A stretch of 64,000 nucleotides of DNA from Chiridota heheva. Lineage: Eukaryota > Echinodermata > Holothuroidea > Apodida > Chiridotidae. A program made the translations under genes and the position numbers. Positions 12,227 through 24,368 of the stretch are shown piece by piece; position 1 is the stretch's first letter; the number at the start of each line of letters is the position of its first letter. The stretch lies in assembly GCA_020152595.1 (NCBI GenBank), contig JAIGNY010003234.1, positions 253,001 through 317,000 on the forward strand, in the 5' to 3' direction. The notes under the pieces were generated by a model. The model was not told the DNA's origin. It searched no databases and saw only the letters and a list, made by a program, of their open reading frames with translations.

Positions 12227-13430
12227 GCAACAGCAAGCTTGTTAATACGATATCTCACTAACTATACACTGGATTCATATATGGGCCACACAGATAGCCC
12301 ATGATCTGTACATGTGGCCTATCGTTTTTGGTGGTGATGTCATGCACATTAATGAGTCGACACGAGGCCAAATGTAAAAATCTTGAAATTTTTATATTTT
12401 AGTAATCACATGTCTGTTTTGTTTCATATATAGTATATTTATGATGTTGTATAAAAACTTTGAAATTCATCAATATGCATAGTGGGCGGGGCTTAATATG
12501 ATTTTGCTGAGAAAGCTTGTTAACACAGTATCTCAAGAACAATACATTGGATTCATATCATATTTGGTAGATGTGTCCTATTGTTTTTGGTGGTGATGTC
12601 TTGCATATTAATGAGTGGAGAGGACTTAATGTAAAAATCTAAAAATATTTATATTTTAGAAACCTCATGTCTGTTATGTTTCATATTTGGTATAATTATG
12701 ATGTTAGCTAGTGTGTACGTGTCCAAGGTGGAAAGACATTGTATTTCATTAACATGCATAGTGGGCGGAGCTTAATATGATTTAGCTGAAAAGAGAGTGT
12801 AAACACTATCTAAACAATGATAAAAAAAAATTCATGTCATATGTGGTACACAGATAGCACATGGTCTGTGTATGTGACCTATTACATTTGGTGGTAATGT
12901 CACGCATACCAGTGAGTATGCTAAAATGGCTTAATTGTTAAAATCTTCAAATGCTCATATTTTAACAACTACCAGTGCATGTCTGTTTTGATTCATACTT
13001 GGTATATTTATGTTTATAGCTTGTGTATACATAATTACGGTATAAAATTGTTGAATAATGGCATGGTGCCTATTGCTAAGTTAAAAGGAAGGGGGGGGGT
13101 GGGTGGGCGGTGGAGGCTGAATATCAAATTTAAACAAATCTTGAAAAAGTGATGCATTTATAGCAACCATGTCTATTTGCATCATACATACAAGTTATTT
13201 GTCAGTAATTGTGAATTATGTTGTCAACAGGTTCTATCACTAATACTTAATGTGAAAATGCTCGCACACATGTCATATGTGGTACTCAGATATGTAGGTG
13301 GGGCTTTATGTAAAAATCATAATACAGTGATGAATGTGCAACCATATGCATGTTTTGCATCATACAAGTGTTGTCAATGGATATGCATAGTGGGCATGGC
13401 TTATTGATATATGTAATTTAGCATATTTCA
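12227..13430 (+). repeat. Family D array 1, about 285-bp monomers
   Basis: About four degenerate tandem monomers. Each carries GATATCTCA-type, GATAGCCCATG, GTGGTGATGTCATGCA, ATTAATGAGT and ATATGCATAGTGGGCGGGGC motifs. The same monomer recurs at 22.3-23.0 kb and, reversed, at 25.1-26.4 kb. No coding frame. Confidence 0.85.
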
Positions 13431-15419
13431 TGATATGCAATGCCAGTTAGTATAAATCAACCAACAATAAAAGAATGCATCGGAACCACTAAACAGTTTG
13501 GTTTTCTGGTTCATCAATGCAATAGTCCCTGTAGTGTTGATCAAGAGGGTCAAGTATGTCTGATTTGTTTGTTCAGTTTGTAATCAGGGCCACAGGCTTA
13601 CATTTAGGTTGTAGAACATCGGTACTCATTAGTTTACAAATTGAGAACAACCACAGGGTACAATGTAGCTTGTAATGTCTTATATTATTTCAAGAAAGGA
13701 AAATCTGATAAATGTGAGTGCATCTAATGAAAGATTAGGATGAGAAGTTGTACATGGTTCATGCTTGTACTTGCTTTGCAATAGCAACAAGTGCTCACAG
13801 CAAGAAAGCTGAATTCATAATGAAGAGCTTTATTATTGCCTAGAGGGTACCTAATAAGAAGTATATGTCAAGTAGGTGTGCATGATATGCATCACTAAAT
13901 CACAAAGCTTATTGTAAAGCCATTAGAGGGATCAAGCTAGAATAAACTGTCAGGCCCATTTTTGTGCTTTTGAAATTGTTATTTATTTGTAAACCTTTTA
14001 TAGATGACCTCCCACATGAGAACCTAACCTTTTTGGTCACATGACCTTTTTGATTTACTTTGAAATAATTCAACTTTTCTAGCACAGTATGACTATTGCT
14101 CTTGACATTTCAAAAAGTCAAGTCTCCCTGATCACCAAACCACCAAGCTTCTTTCCTTATATCAGTCTTTAGAAATATAATCATAGTCAGCATGATATTA
14201 GCATAAAACATTCAGTTCCCATTTTTTGATTGGTTGAAATTTCAACTAATTGCTATACGAGCCTCTTTCGGTCATATAGCACACAAAATTAGTAATACAG
14301 CAAGCTGCACGATCAAGCGTTGATTTGGATAAGTCAATGGCTTTCGAGCAGTTTTCTTTGTGCCAAACGTAATGAGTTTGAATCTCTTCAAGGCAACAGT
14401 GTTTGTTTGTCTTTTCCCCTCAATTGAATTAACACATTGAGCTACAGTATTTACTGAGTTAATTTCAGTTCATAGATGCATGATTAAACTAACAATGAGT
14501 TTGTTCAGCTCTGTTCATCTCGGCTGTGTCATGTTAGCCTACCACACATACAATACGTACCTGCATGTACAGTACCTAATCTTCCATACACACAACGCTT
14601 CTCTAAACGATTGTAATATGTAGGTAATACATTGATGACGTGGTAAGTACTTGTTCTGTACTTACTGATGTAATTGCGATTTGTTTTGCGACGAGACCAC
14701 CTAGGATCTTTAAATGTGTGGTAACATAAAGGTGTAAAAAATCTTTTGACAGATTTGGCTTTCAAGAATTTTGACAGATGATTAATGAAAGAGGTCATAC
14801 TTCACAAATGTGTCCAAATTTTATTATTTCAATATCTGAAAATTCATAAAACATTAATAAGATTTTTGAAGACAATGTAGCTAACACTGCCTTTATTCTA
14901 AACCAAACAGAAGTGTCTCAGCTATGGCATATTACAATAACATAATCAAATCTTATAGGACTGTATGTAGCTCCTATGATTGCATCTCAGTGGTCACACA
15001 TGTCCATACAGCATTGTGAAGAAACTATTTTGCTTTCTTTTTTTAGTCTGTAGAGATAAATTTGAAAGAGCTGTTACAAGTTTGTTTGAAAATGACTAGA
15101 AAGTCTACATAAGAATAGTGATGTCACATCCTTACCAGGATGGGGGAGGGGGGGGGGGCACTTTCATACTGAAGTGATAGGTATGTGCCACCCAGGATAT
15201 CATGACTTGTCCTTCTTAAAAAATTTGTTCCAGCAAATCATAACCACAAACTTACTGTAGCAAATAGTGAGACCACTTTATCTTAATTAAGATAACCACA
15301 CAATAAGGACTTCATTCATTGTTAATATGATACTCAGCACTAACTTCCACAACAACTAAGGTTTTTAGAATAAAGAAAATAAAGAGGAAAAATCTGACTC
15401 GACCTGGTTATTTATCAGG
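13431..15419. other. Non-coding sequence
   Basis: No repeat array and no supported exon. An 89-codon minus frame at 14529-14798 lacks splice or homology support. Confidence 0.35.
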
Positions 15420-15469
15420 TCAGGTCTGACTGTTTGAAATTTTAAGGAGCAAACAACTAATGTGAAAAT

Positions 15470-15705
15470 TGGACTGCAGTACGAGAGATTTTTTTGGTAA
15501 CTGCAGTACTGTATGACAGTATATGATTTTGATACCTGCAGTATGAAAATAAGTAATTTTTGTTACCTGCAGTACAAAAATAAGTGATTTTTGATACCTG
15601 CAGTACAAAATTATATGATTATTGAGACCTGCAATACGAAAATATGAATTTTGTTTAGACCTGCAGTATGAGAGATTGGAATTTTGATATCTGCGCTACA
15701 AAAAT
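15470..15705 (+). repeat. Degenerate about 33-bp repeat, 6-7 units
   Basis: Units centred on ACCTGCAGTACAAAAATAAG with heavy divergence; older than the other arrays. Confidence 0.8.
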
Positions 15706-15959
15706 TCTGAAAAAGGCAACTGCTCAGGTGACACATACCTTACATATGGAAGTGCCTCCAGGCATCCTCACTGTTACAATTGTTAATGTCTTTTAATGTA
15801 AATGAATTCAACACAAGTTTCTATTTGTGAACTTTTTTTTCTAAATTTCCCCAGATGGTAGAGTGCAGTTATGTTTTTTCCCTTTTGACCCAGCTGCAAG
15901 ACACAAATTCTCTGAAATTGATTCAGCAAAACTATGCAAATACTGTAATTTGAGGATTG

Positions 15960-16115
15960 CATGTCCTGCAGTTTGATTTTAGTCATTTCTTCACAAATAT
16001 TTTAGTACTTTAAACTAAAGAATCTGCTTTACAGAATAAGATTTCTTACTTTCTTCCACAATTTTAATGTCTCTCATATAAAATTAACATGCTTGACCAC
16101 TGAACTTATCTTTTA
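15960..16115 (-). mobile_element. Family A arm fragment
   Basis: Right-arm-like sequence ending CATGCTTGACCACTGAACTT and CTTTTAAG. Diverged, without a clear partner arm. Confidence 0.45.
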
Positions 16116-16139
16116 AGAAGGACATTTTGTCTACATTTT

Positions 16140-17460
16140 ATTCCTATTTAAACAGAAAAGAAAACGAATGTTCGTTTCTGATAAAACCTTGCTTTATTCA
16201 TAAATTTATCGCTCCTCATTGTAGATCGATTGGTTTGATTTCTATTCTTGATGTGAGGGAGGCCATGCCATCAAGAATCTGTATAAGTATCAGATACTAG
16301 CAATGCATCAGTGACAATGTCATTTCAGGCTATACACATCTCTCGCATTTGTAGCAATAATTTCAGCGCTAGTAGTAATTAAAGCACCCTGGCAGAGAAG
16401 TGAGGCAAATATTAATTACTTTTATTTGAAGCAAATCATCTGTGTGTAAAGATGATTTGAGGCACTTATTGTTATCTTAGGGAATAAGATTATTTATCAT
16501 GATTAGACAAGAAAATGCCTAAGGCTTGCTTTTTAGGTCCATGTATGCAGGATAGATATCTACGTTCTTGAAATTTAAAGATGTACGATGATCATGCTGT
16601 TCTTGTTTGGTAATGAAGCTGTTGTCTATAAACCTTTAGAAATTATAATTTATAGTTCATGAATGAATATTTCTACGTATCATCAGCATGTGGCAATTAC
16701 CTATAGGGTTTGCAAAAAGTGAAAGGCCGTAGTGACAGGCAAAATTCTCATTAAAGAATTAATGAGTTTCCCATCAAGTAGTTGTCAGTCTTGTCATAAA
16801 GTGCCTGCGTTGACATTCTTATAACTACTGCTTGGTTCTGAGAATTGGAGTACTGTACGATATTGTAAACCTGAATGATCATATCATTCCTCGTGACGAA
16901 TGTCATTTTGTATTACCTTCTGTATATCAATTCCGCATACTGATGAATGTCTTTGGGACTAATTAGAATGAACATTAAAGAGAACTGATATATACATTTC
17001 ATACGATATCATATATGCATGATATCGATTTTCTCAAAATTATGTTTTTGTACATTCGTCACTATGCAGAAAGAAGGATGATATAAAAGATTAGCGTTTT
17101 GTATTTGGAGAGCTGAGTCAGTTGGGGACTTGTACAATAGTTGAAGTGTGTGGAGGGACGTGAGGGGTGATTATTGTACATGTTGCATCTGAGATGTTTA
17201 ACGGGGCATCATTGATGGGTGGAAAACTGCTCAAATAGTTAAGTAGCCAAGAGTGGACCAAGAGTAAGAGTTATCTGTAGGAGACTTGATATCAAGGTGA
17301 TCCCTTCTTTCATTTTATATGTGTCTTTTTTGAGTACAGTAACTGTTTATTAATGTTCAATTTGATTTCCTCCCAGGCCTCGGGTTCTATGGGGCACAGG
17401 TCATAAAAATTGGTGCTAGACAATTAATGGCAAAAAACGGTGCAAAATTGGAACATAATT
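16140..17460. other. Repeat-free non-coding stretch
   Basis: One of the few stretches over 1 kb with no recognisable repeat. It contains several ATTA/TAAT-type homeodomain-like cores (for example 16410-16430 and 16750-16770). No exon. Confidence 0.3.
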
Positions 17461-17730
17461 CAGGCGCGGATCCAGGGGTCCCCCCCCCCCCCTCCTTCTC
17501 ATTTAGACCACATATACCCTCCGCATTTTGTCTCTTTTTGCTAAAAGTTCCGATCCTAATTTAAATTATGGTTGATATCTACACAAGTCTGGAGCTAAGA
17601 GTGAGAAGAATAACATCTTTGCAATTTTGCGCAAAGAGTATCAAACCTCATGCTCAAAAGAACAAAAGTTAAACAGAACTGATGTCCGTGCTCCCCCTCC
17701 CCCTTTTGGAAATTCCTGGATCCGCGCCTG
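17461..17730. mobile_element. Short MITE with CAGGCGCGGATCCAGG inverted ends
   Basis: 270 bp with 16-bp terminal inverted repeats CAGGCGCGGATCCAGG (one mismatch) followed by C-rich tracts. Superfamily uncertain, possibly hAT. Confidence 0.65.
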
Positions 17731-18219
17731 GAAATAGAAGATGATTTTTTTTCTTTTGCTCTTCAAAATATTTTGATATGGGGGACCTGGATGTTCCCCT
17801 GGGCCCATGATAATCTTGGTGGTCCTGTTTAGAAATGTGGAAAGCTGCTTCTCAGGCTAGGTCTGCATGAATACTAGATTAGAATATATCACAACCAAAA
17901 AAGGATTTTTCTCACAATTTGTTGAAGTTATCATTTTTCACGAAAGATTTGAATATTCGTGGCTGTTATGAGTACAGTTGTGTGTGGAATTGCAATATGT
18001 AAAAAAAATCTTTGTGCAATATGAGAATATATGTATATCTGGAATTTTAATGTACATTAATTTGGCATATGATGCACACTTTCTTGCAGTGGTATGGTAG
18101 TCCATCAGTCAAGTTAATGATTACGTTTTAGGAAACCATGATGTACATGTTGGTAGCCAATAAATCGGGTTTCTTTCATAAAAGCAGATAACCATTTGCT
18201 CTATATTTATAATATATCA

Positions 18220-18480
18220 AGCTTACCTTAAGCTTAATTCTCTCCATGCCGTAAGGCCATCGGGTTCTGTAACGTTAAGTTTGTTTTTACAAGGCAGGGC
18301 TGTTAACCCTACGCCCAACCCCCAACCTAGAGGAGCAGGTACTGTAATTAGCCAGGCTTCTCCCCTCGGACCAGTCCGGCATGGTTGGACCTGCCAGGGA
18401 TACCAATCCCCGCCGGCATTGCTCCCAGGATCACGGAAACACACAAGGCTACCCACCACGATAAGGTAATAGTCCAAGGT
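18220..18480 (-). mobile_element. GC-rich LINE-associated segment
   Basis: Sharp GC-rich island in AT-rich DNA. On the minus strand it carries GGTTGGGGGTTGGGCGTAGG and nearby GGGCTGTTAACCCT-type sequence. From memory this resembles the conserved leader of invertebrate LINEs upstream of the endonuclease. The frames are open but the endonuclease itself is absent. Confidence 0.35.
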
Positions 18481-18489
18481 ATCAAGCTA

Positions 18490-19046
18490 GGGACAGTATT
18501 ATCTTTGAGAGACAAAGGTACAATGGTGAGCTAAAATTGATTCAACCATTTACTTTAACTCTTCATAGAAATGGTGAGTCAACTTCAAGCTTTCAATAAG
18601 CTTGAATGGAGTTTATTACCTTTACAAAAATACTTTCTGATTGGTACTTTTAGAAGCTCATTAGACTCTGTAACAGTGGCGCAGCTTGACTTTTGCATGA
18701 TATCAGTATGATATTGATTTTTTTTTCAGGGAAAACTTTATAAATTTTAGGCAAAAATTGAGAGATTTTGAACAAACACTTTAGAAATTTTTAGGAAAAT
18801 CTTAGGAATGGATATTTTGCATAGCAGCGAATGGTTGCATAAAGTATCAGGGAAAGTAATTAATGATATAAAAAAATGTTTTGTATTTTAAGTCAGAATA
18901 ACCCTTACATATGTTTATATATATTAAGTCGCAATATCCCATTAATATGTTTGTATATTAAGTCAAAATAACCCATGAAAATGTTTTTGTGTGCAACTGA
19001 AGAGATTAAAATTCTTCAAAGTTTTGTTCAGTTAAGTTGATGTTCA
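18490..19046. other. Non-coding sequence
   Basis: Contains a loose three-fold repeat around TATTAAGTCGCAATA / ATTAAGTCAAAATAACCCAT at 18890-18985. No gene. Confidence 0.35.
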
Positions 19047-19651
19047 TTAAAGGAGACAAAGTCTGACATAATCTATTTTATATGATAGAATTAAAATAAG
19101 AAATTTTTCTGACCAAGTTTCATACCCCCTTAAGCAATCTAACACAATTTGTATAATTAATAAGAACTTTAATATAACTACTAAATAGTTCCATGTGAGC
19201 TGCCATTTTTATTTCAAAACATGCAGAATATGATGCCATTAGCCCAGCAGGATGTTGGAATGCTTTGTATTTCTTTATAATGTACCTCAAGATTTCTAGG
19301 TTATGAAAAAACAAAAATTCTTATGAAAGGATCAAGGAATTTTGTGTGTACATATGAAATTATTAAAACAGTCTGTCAAAACTTTGTCACATTATTTTGG
19401 AATAAAAACTTTAATCACATTTATAAAGAAATACATTAAATTCCTTACATTCCTATTGGGGAAATTATGTCATCATGCACAATATTTTAATACAGAATTG
19501 AACAAAATGGCAGCCTCCATGTGTCAACTTCAACATATATAACTTGAGATAAAAATAATTTTGACTTGCAGTTTGTGGTAGGTAGTTGGTTAAGATTTGT
19601 GTCCTCTATCATATGAACTAAGGAGTGTATCAGACTTTATGTCTTCTTTAA
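19047..19651. mobile_element. Family C foldback element, complete
   Basis: 605 bp, TTAA at both ends. Left terminus AAAGGAGACAAAGTCTGA; right terminus is the complement of AAAGAAGACATAAAGTCTGA. The interior matches the 5.9-6.3 kb copy reversed. Confidence 0.8.
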
Positions 19652-20230
19652 GTTATAAATATTATTTTGGCAAATAAAACTGTCATAATCACATAAGTAT
19701 AAATAGTAATGAAGATTCTGTTGTGTAAACTCTGGACTTTTACTAAAGTGATCTTATTTTTGCAAGTTTCTAATATCAAGAATAAGTGTTTTAGCCAAAA
19801 GTGGTGCTTTTTTATTATAATATCATATTACAACTCAAAGCAGTAATTTCTCGTTGTCAGAAATTTAACCTCATTTGTTTGAAATTATATTCAAGAATTT
19901 TGGAGGGAATTCAATGAAATATAAAATCATAAAATGTTTGTTATTGTGAAATAAAACCATTGATGTATTACATTCTCCTATTTAAAGGGACATTAAACCA
20001 GAAAGTGAGGACGAATCATTCTGGGGTCCCTATTATAAGTAAAGACTTGACCTTCACTTATGTTTGAAATGACCCTGTGGGTGAACACGTCCTGTTATCA
20101 ACAAAAGTGAAGAAGTGGTCAAGTGCTCTCCCCATCAGCAATATGCAGATAGCAATTTCTGAGAAAATGACTTTTGATTTGCTAAGGAGAGTTAATTGGA
20201 CATTTTGATTTTCTTTTGTAAAATATAAAA

Positions 20231-20500
20231 CATTAGACCAGGGGTCAAGCAAGTTAATCTTATGTGAAAGAGGACTTCAAAAGAAACACAATGGTGAAGA
20301 AAGCATTCAAAAATCTTATTCTGGTAAGGAGATATAAGTTGGGTATCGTTTGTGTAGAAACGACTGAAATCAGACTAGTTGTGACATCACAGCCGTAGAT
20401 TCCTCAATCTTCATGTATAATATCTTATTTTGTCATGCAATTTTGTGGCTTCAAAAAATTGGATATGTCAGGAACGTAGTAAAACAATCTAGTAAGGGTA
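20231..20500 (+). mobile_element. Family A left-arm copy
   Basis: Starts TTAGACCAGGGGTCAAGC, then AAAGAGGACTTCAAAAGAAA and GTAGAAACGACTGAAATCAG, all matching the 6.7 kb element. The right arm is missing. Confidence 0.75.
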
Positions 20501-21190
20501 ATTATCCCTTCTCCAACTATGTTGATGAAGAGGGGATATAGCATTTTACCGTTCATCTATCCGTCTGTCCGTCCGTCCACATCTATTGTCCGTCAGGCCT
20601 CTTGCATTGTTCAGCTACTAGGGAAGAAAAGATTGCTGCCCTAGGAAAAGAAATCCAAGTATTTTTAGGAAAATAAGTTTTATATAAAAGAGAACAAGTG
20701 CATTCCAGAGGATTTGTTCTGGAATAAAAAAAAGTTGTATAATGGAGCTGACAACTGATTGGAATTTATAAATAAAGTTAGTGTCTTGTGAATAATTAGC
20801 AAAAAAAACAAACCAATTTTTTCGCTTAAATAGCTTGGGCACATAATAAACTTATGATAATCTGCAAATTAATTTGTACTGAATTTTTATTCTGATTTTG
20901 AAGATAGATCAGCCCTATCTAGTTTACAAGGGGAAAAAATGATGAGTTGGTTAAGAGTATATTTGGTAGATGAGTGGATGGCAAAAGGTGGGTTGGGGTA
21001 GTAGGCGAATGGATGATGGTAGGAGAAAAATACAGTAGGTGAATGGGGGATGGTAGATGGCAGGTGAAGGGCAATGGTAGGTGAATGGGGGATGTTGAGT
21101 TGATAAGAGTGAGGGGATGGGATGGGAGTTAAAGGAAAGAATGTTGGGTGGAAGATGGTAGAATGATTGGTAGATGTAGGAATTAGGATG
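20501..21190. other. Non-coding sequence with a GTCC microsatellite
   Basis: CTGTCCGTCCGTCC at about 20563-20577. 20970-21150 contains GGTAGATGG/GGTGAATGG degenerate repeats leading into the G-rich array. No gene. Confidence 0.5.
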
Positions 21191-22045
21191 AAGGTGGAGT
21201 GGCGTGCGGGATGGCGTGCGGGATGGCGTGCAGGACAGGGTGGGCTGGTGTGCGGGACAGGGTGGGAGGGCGTGCGGGACAGGGTGGGGCTGGCGTGTGG
21301 GACAGGGTGGGGCTGGCATGCGGGACAGGGTGGGGGGCGTGCGGGACAGGGTGGGCTGGCGTGCGGAACAAGGTGGGGCTGGCGGCGGAACAAGGTGGGG
21401 CTGGCGTGCGGGACAAGGTGGGGCTGGTGAGTGGGACAGGAAGGGATGGAATGTGGGACAGGGTATCATGGCATGTAGAACAGGATGTCATGGCATATAG
21501 GACAGGAAGGGATAGCATGTGGGACAGAGTGGCGTGGCATGTGAAGCAAGGTGGTGTCATGGCATTTATGACAAGGTGGGATGGCATGGGGACAGAGTGT
21601 AATGCCATGTGAGACAGGATGGCATGGTGTGTTGTCTGGATTTCAGGTGGGATGGCATGTGGGATAGGCCTGTAGGGCAGGGCTGGATGGCATGTGGTAC
21701 ATGGAAGGATGGCATGTGGGACATGGATAGCATGTGGGACAGGGTAGGATGGTACAGGATGGATGTAATGTGGGACAAGGTGGCATGGTATATGGGACAG
21801 GGAGGGATGATATGTGGGACAGGGTGGCATGGTATATGGGATAGGGTGGCATGGTATATGGGACAGGGTGGCAAGGCATATGGTGGGATGTCATCTTGAT
21901 TGCATGTGTGATGCATACAGGTCATGTTGTGGAATGGTATCTGGATTTCATGTATGATTTCCTGTAGGGAGGGATATAGGATGGGACATCATGCAGAACA
22001 GAAGGTGGGATGGCAGTTGTGACAGAGGGTGGAAAGCATGTTATT
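21191..22045 (+). repeat. G-rich 23-bp minisatellite
   Basis: Unit GGACAGGGTGGGATGGCATG plus TGG, drifting from GGGCTGGCGTGCG to GGATGGCATGTG along the array. Units lack stops in most frames of both strands, which produces several long spurious frames (Cys/Pro/His-rich on minus, Gly/Trp-rich on plus). Confidence 0.93.
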
Positions 22046-22199
22046 AGCGGCAGGGGAATTTGTAATGTTTGCAATGTGTGGTTATAATTTACCACCTGAA
22101 TAAAAGTTTGACGACAATCAATTCAAATAGTAAAAAACTTAAATAAATTTTCTTTAAAACACATTACCAATTGTTTAAAATTGTGACAATGAGGGCACT

Positions 22200-23075
22200 A
22201 ACCCTTCCATAGCAGACTTAATACACCAGTTATTTCTATACAGAGAAGATGAGAGCTTTAAACTTTAATATCTCCTGAACAGAATAAGATGATTTTGAAT
22301 GCTTTTTGGTTCCGATGTGATAGATTCCGATCCGATTTTGATTCGATCCAATGACCTATACGGTAATGATGGCATATGTGTGTGTGTATGTGACACCCAG
22401 CTCGTAAACACATTATCTCAAGAATGATACACCAGATTCATGTCATATTGGGTACACACATAGTCCATGGTCTGTAGATGTGCCCTATTATTTTTGATGG
22501 TGATGTCGTGCATATTAATGAGTAAGCGGGGCTTAATGTAAAAATCTGGAAATGTTCATATTTTAACAACCGCATGTCTGTTTTGTTTCATATGTGGTAT
22601 AATTATGATGTTAGCTGGTTTATACATGTTTATGATGTAAAAATATTGGATTTCATTAATATGCATAGTGGGCGGGGCTTAACATGATTTTGTTGAAAAG
22701 AGTTGTAAACACAGTATCTTAAGAACGATACATGGGATTCAGTTCATATGTGGTACACAGATAGCCCATGGTTTGCTGATGTGCCATAAAGTTTTTAGTG
22801 GTGAGAGCATGCATATTAATGAGTAGGCGGGGTTTAATGTAAATATCTAGAATTGCTTATATTTTAACAATCACATTGTTTTATTTCATATTTGGTATAA
22901 TTGTGATGTTAACCAGTGTGTTGATATGTAATGGCATGACAGGTATACAAAACTTGCAAATCAATCAGCATATGAAAAAAGCAATGGACTTTTGGTTCTG
23001 ATTCACCATTTTGTTTATTTTGTAGTCATCTTTCATATAAGATGAACTTGCTTGACCACTGAAGTAGTTCTTTAA
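22200..23075 (+). mobile_element. Family A arm split by a family D insertion
   Basis: Family A right-arm sequence occupies 22200-22316 and resumes at 22990-23075. The 673 bp between is family D. The 13-bp TTTTGGTTCCGAT is repeated with one mismatch at the other junction (22990-23002). Confidence 0.7.
22317..22989 (+). repeat. Family D array 2 (inserted)
   Basis: About two monomers of the 12.2 kb family, same orientation (GTGGTGATGTCGTGCATATT, ATATGCATAGTGGGCGGGGC). Confidence 0.85.
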
Positions 23076-23811
23076 AGGATTGTTCAGTGATTTGATATGT
23101 TTATTTTATGAAGGACAATAAGAGGAAGAATTGGGAAGAAGGTAGTCTGATGTTGTTTCTCTTAGGGAGATATTGTTTTAAAGCTGTTGGAATTTGTCTT
23201 AAATTTACCAGTAGAAAGTTGACCTTAAAAGGACTGGACATCACAAATTATTTCATACTACAAGAATAATTGTATCTGATTGAAAATCAATAATTATTCA
23301 CTGATTGTTGCACTTTCCTACCTGTCACTATTCTGCCAACATATCCCAAACTTTAAAGCCACAAAAGTTGAAGAAAAAAATATACTTGAGATGATTTACA
23401 TTAAGTTGATGACTATTACTCAAATGATGTCATTTCAAAGACGTTCCTTTAAGATATCTTTCAGCTTTAAAAGTGAAATATCTCTGTAACAAAACAAGAT
23501 TTCTAAAAACTTTCCTACCATTTGTTGCTTTATTTATATTGCCATGTATCAAATAAGTCAAAACAAAAACACTTGCCATCTTTATCTTTTAGATCATTTG
23601 AGGTTTTGTGTTCAGAACTATTCATTGACTTGCACAGTAGTATTTTACATTGTTATGTAGCATCTTGAATTCATTATCACCTTTTGTTCTTGCCATTTGG
23701 GAATTAAATTCACTAACTTTTCTTTCAATAAACTTTTTCAAAAAAACCTTCAAAGTTGGTTCATGTTTTTTGTATGTGTGTATACTGTTCTCCTCCTCAA
23801 TGAATCTGCAA
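23072..23811. other. Start of another family A arm, then unique sequence
   Basis: A second A-type left end (TTTAAAGGATTGTTCAGTGA) begins at the same TTAA (23072-23075) where the previous element ends. After about 23230 no repeat or gene is evident. Confidence 0.45.
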
Positions 23812-24200
23812 CAATTGCCATTGCACCCTCACAGTCCATCACATTCTCCTTGCTTTCCACCTGTACAACCTTCCCAGAGCTTCCCTCGCTGCCCACAACT
23901 CAGTAGCCGAGCTCTTCCAAAAAAAAAACCTCTGGATAAAATTATCTCCTTCCTTCATCATGCTTCCCTCTACAACCATATTTAGTCCTCTTTCCCCACC
24001 CCTCTCTCTCTACATTGTTTTCCCACCCATACATCTCCTCTCTCGATCCCAGCTTTTTGGCTTTTAGTTCTCGTGTTTCTCTCAATCTCTCCCTGTTTAC
24101 TCTACTTTCTACCTCTGGAATGATCTAACCTCTCAGGCACAATTTGACCCTTGCTGTTGTGGTGCCATTAAACTCTCATCTAACAAACAAACAATAAATC
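23812..24200 (+). mobile_element. I-like LINE 3' fragment (copy 3, plus strand)
   Basis: 5'-truncated copy beginning CTGCAACAATTGCC and ending in an AAC/CAAA-type tail. It matches the C-terminal coding end and 3' UTR of the 30.6-35.3 kb element; the only copy of this family on the plus strand. Confidence 0.85.
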
Positions 24201-24368
24201 AAACGTTTTTGACCAACCCTTTTGGTTAAATTACATGTCCAATAGGAGCCCCACAAAAATGTGGGTATTATTCTAATTTTACAATAGGAATTAAGCTTAT
24301 GACTCTTGAGAAGTCAAAAGACATTTTTATAATGGATGTGGGACAGAACCTGGTGATGGTGAAGATAA

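Noticed and set aside
14529-14798. Minus-strand 89-codon ORF
   Set aside because: No homology recognised, no splice context and ordinary AT-rich composition; expected by chance in 64 kb.
20887-21925. Long Pro/Cys/His-rich minus ORFs and Gly/Trp-rich plus ORFs
   Set aside because: Products of the G-rich 23-bp minisatellite; open simultaneously in several frames on both strands.
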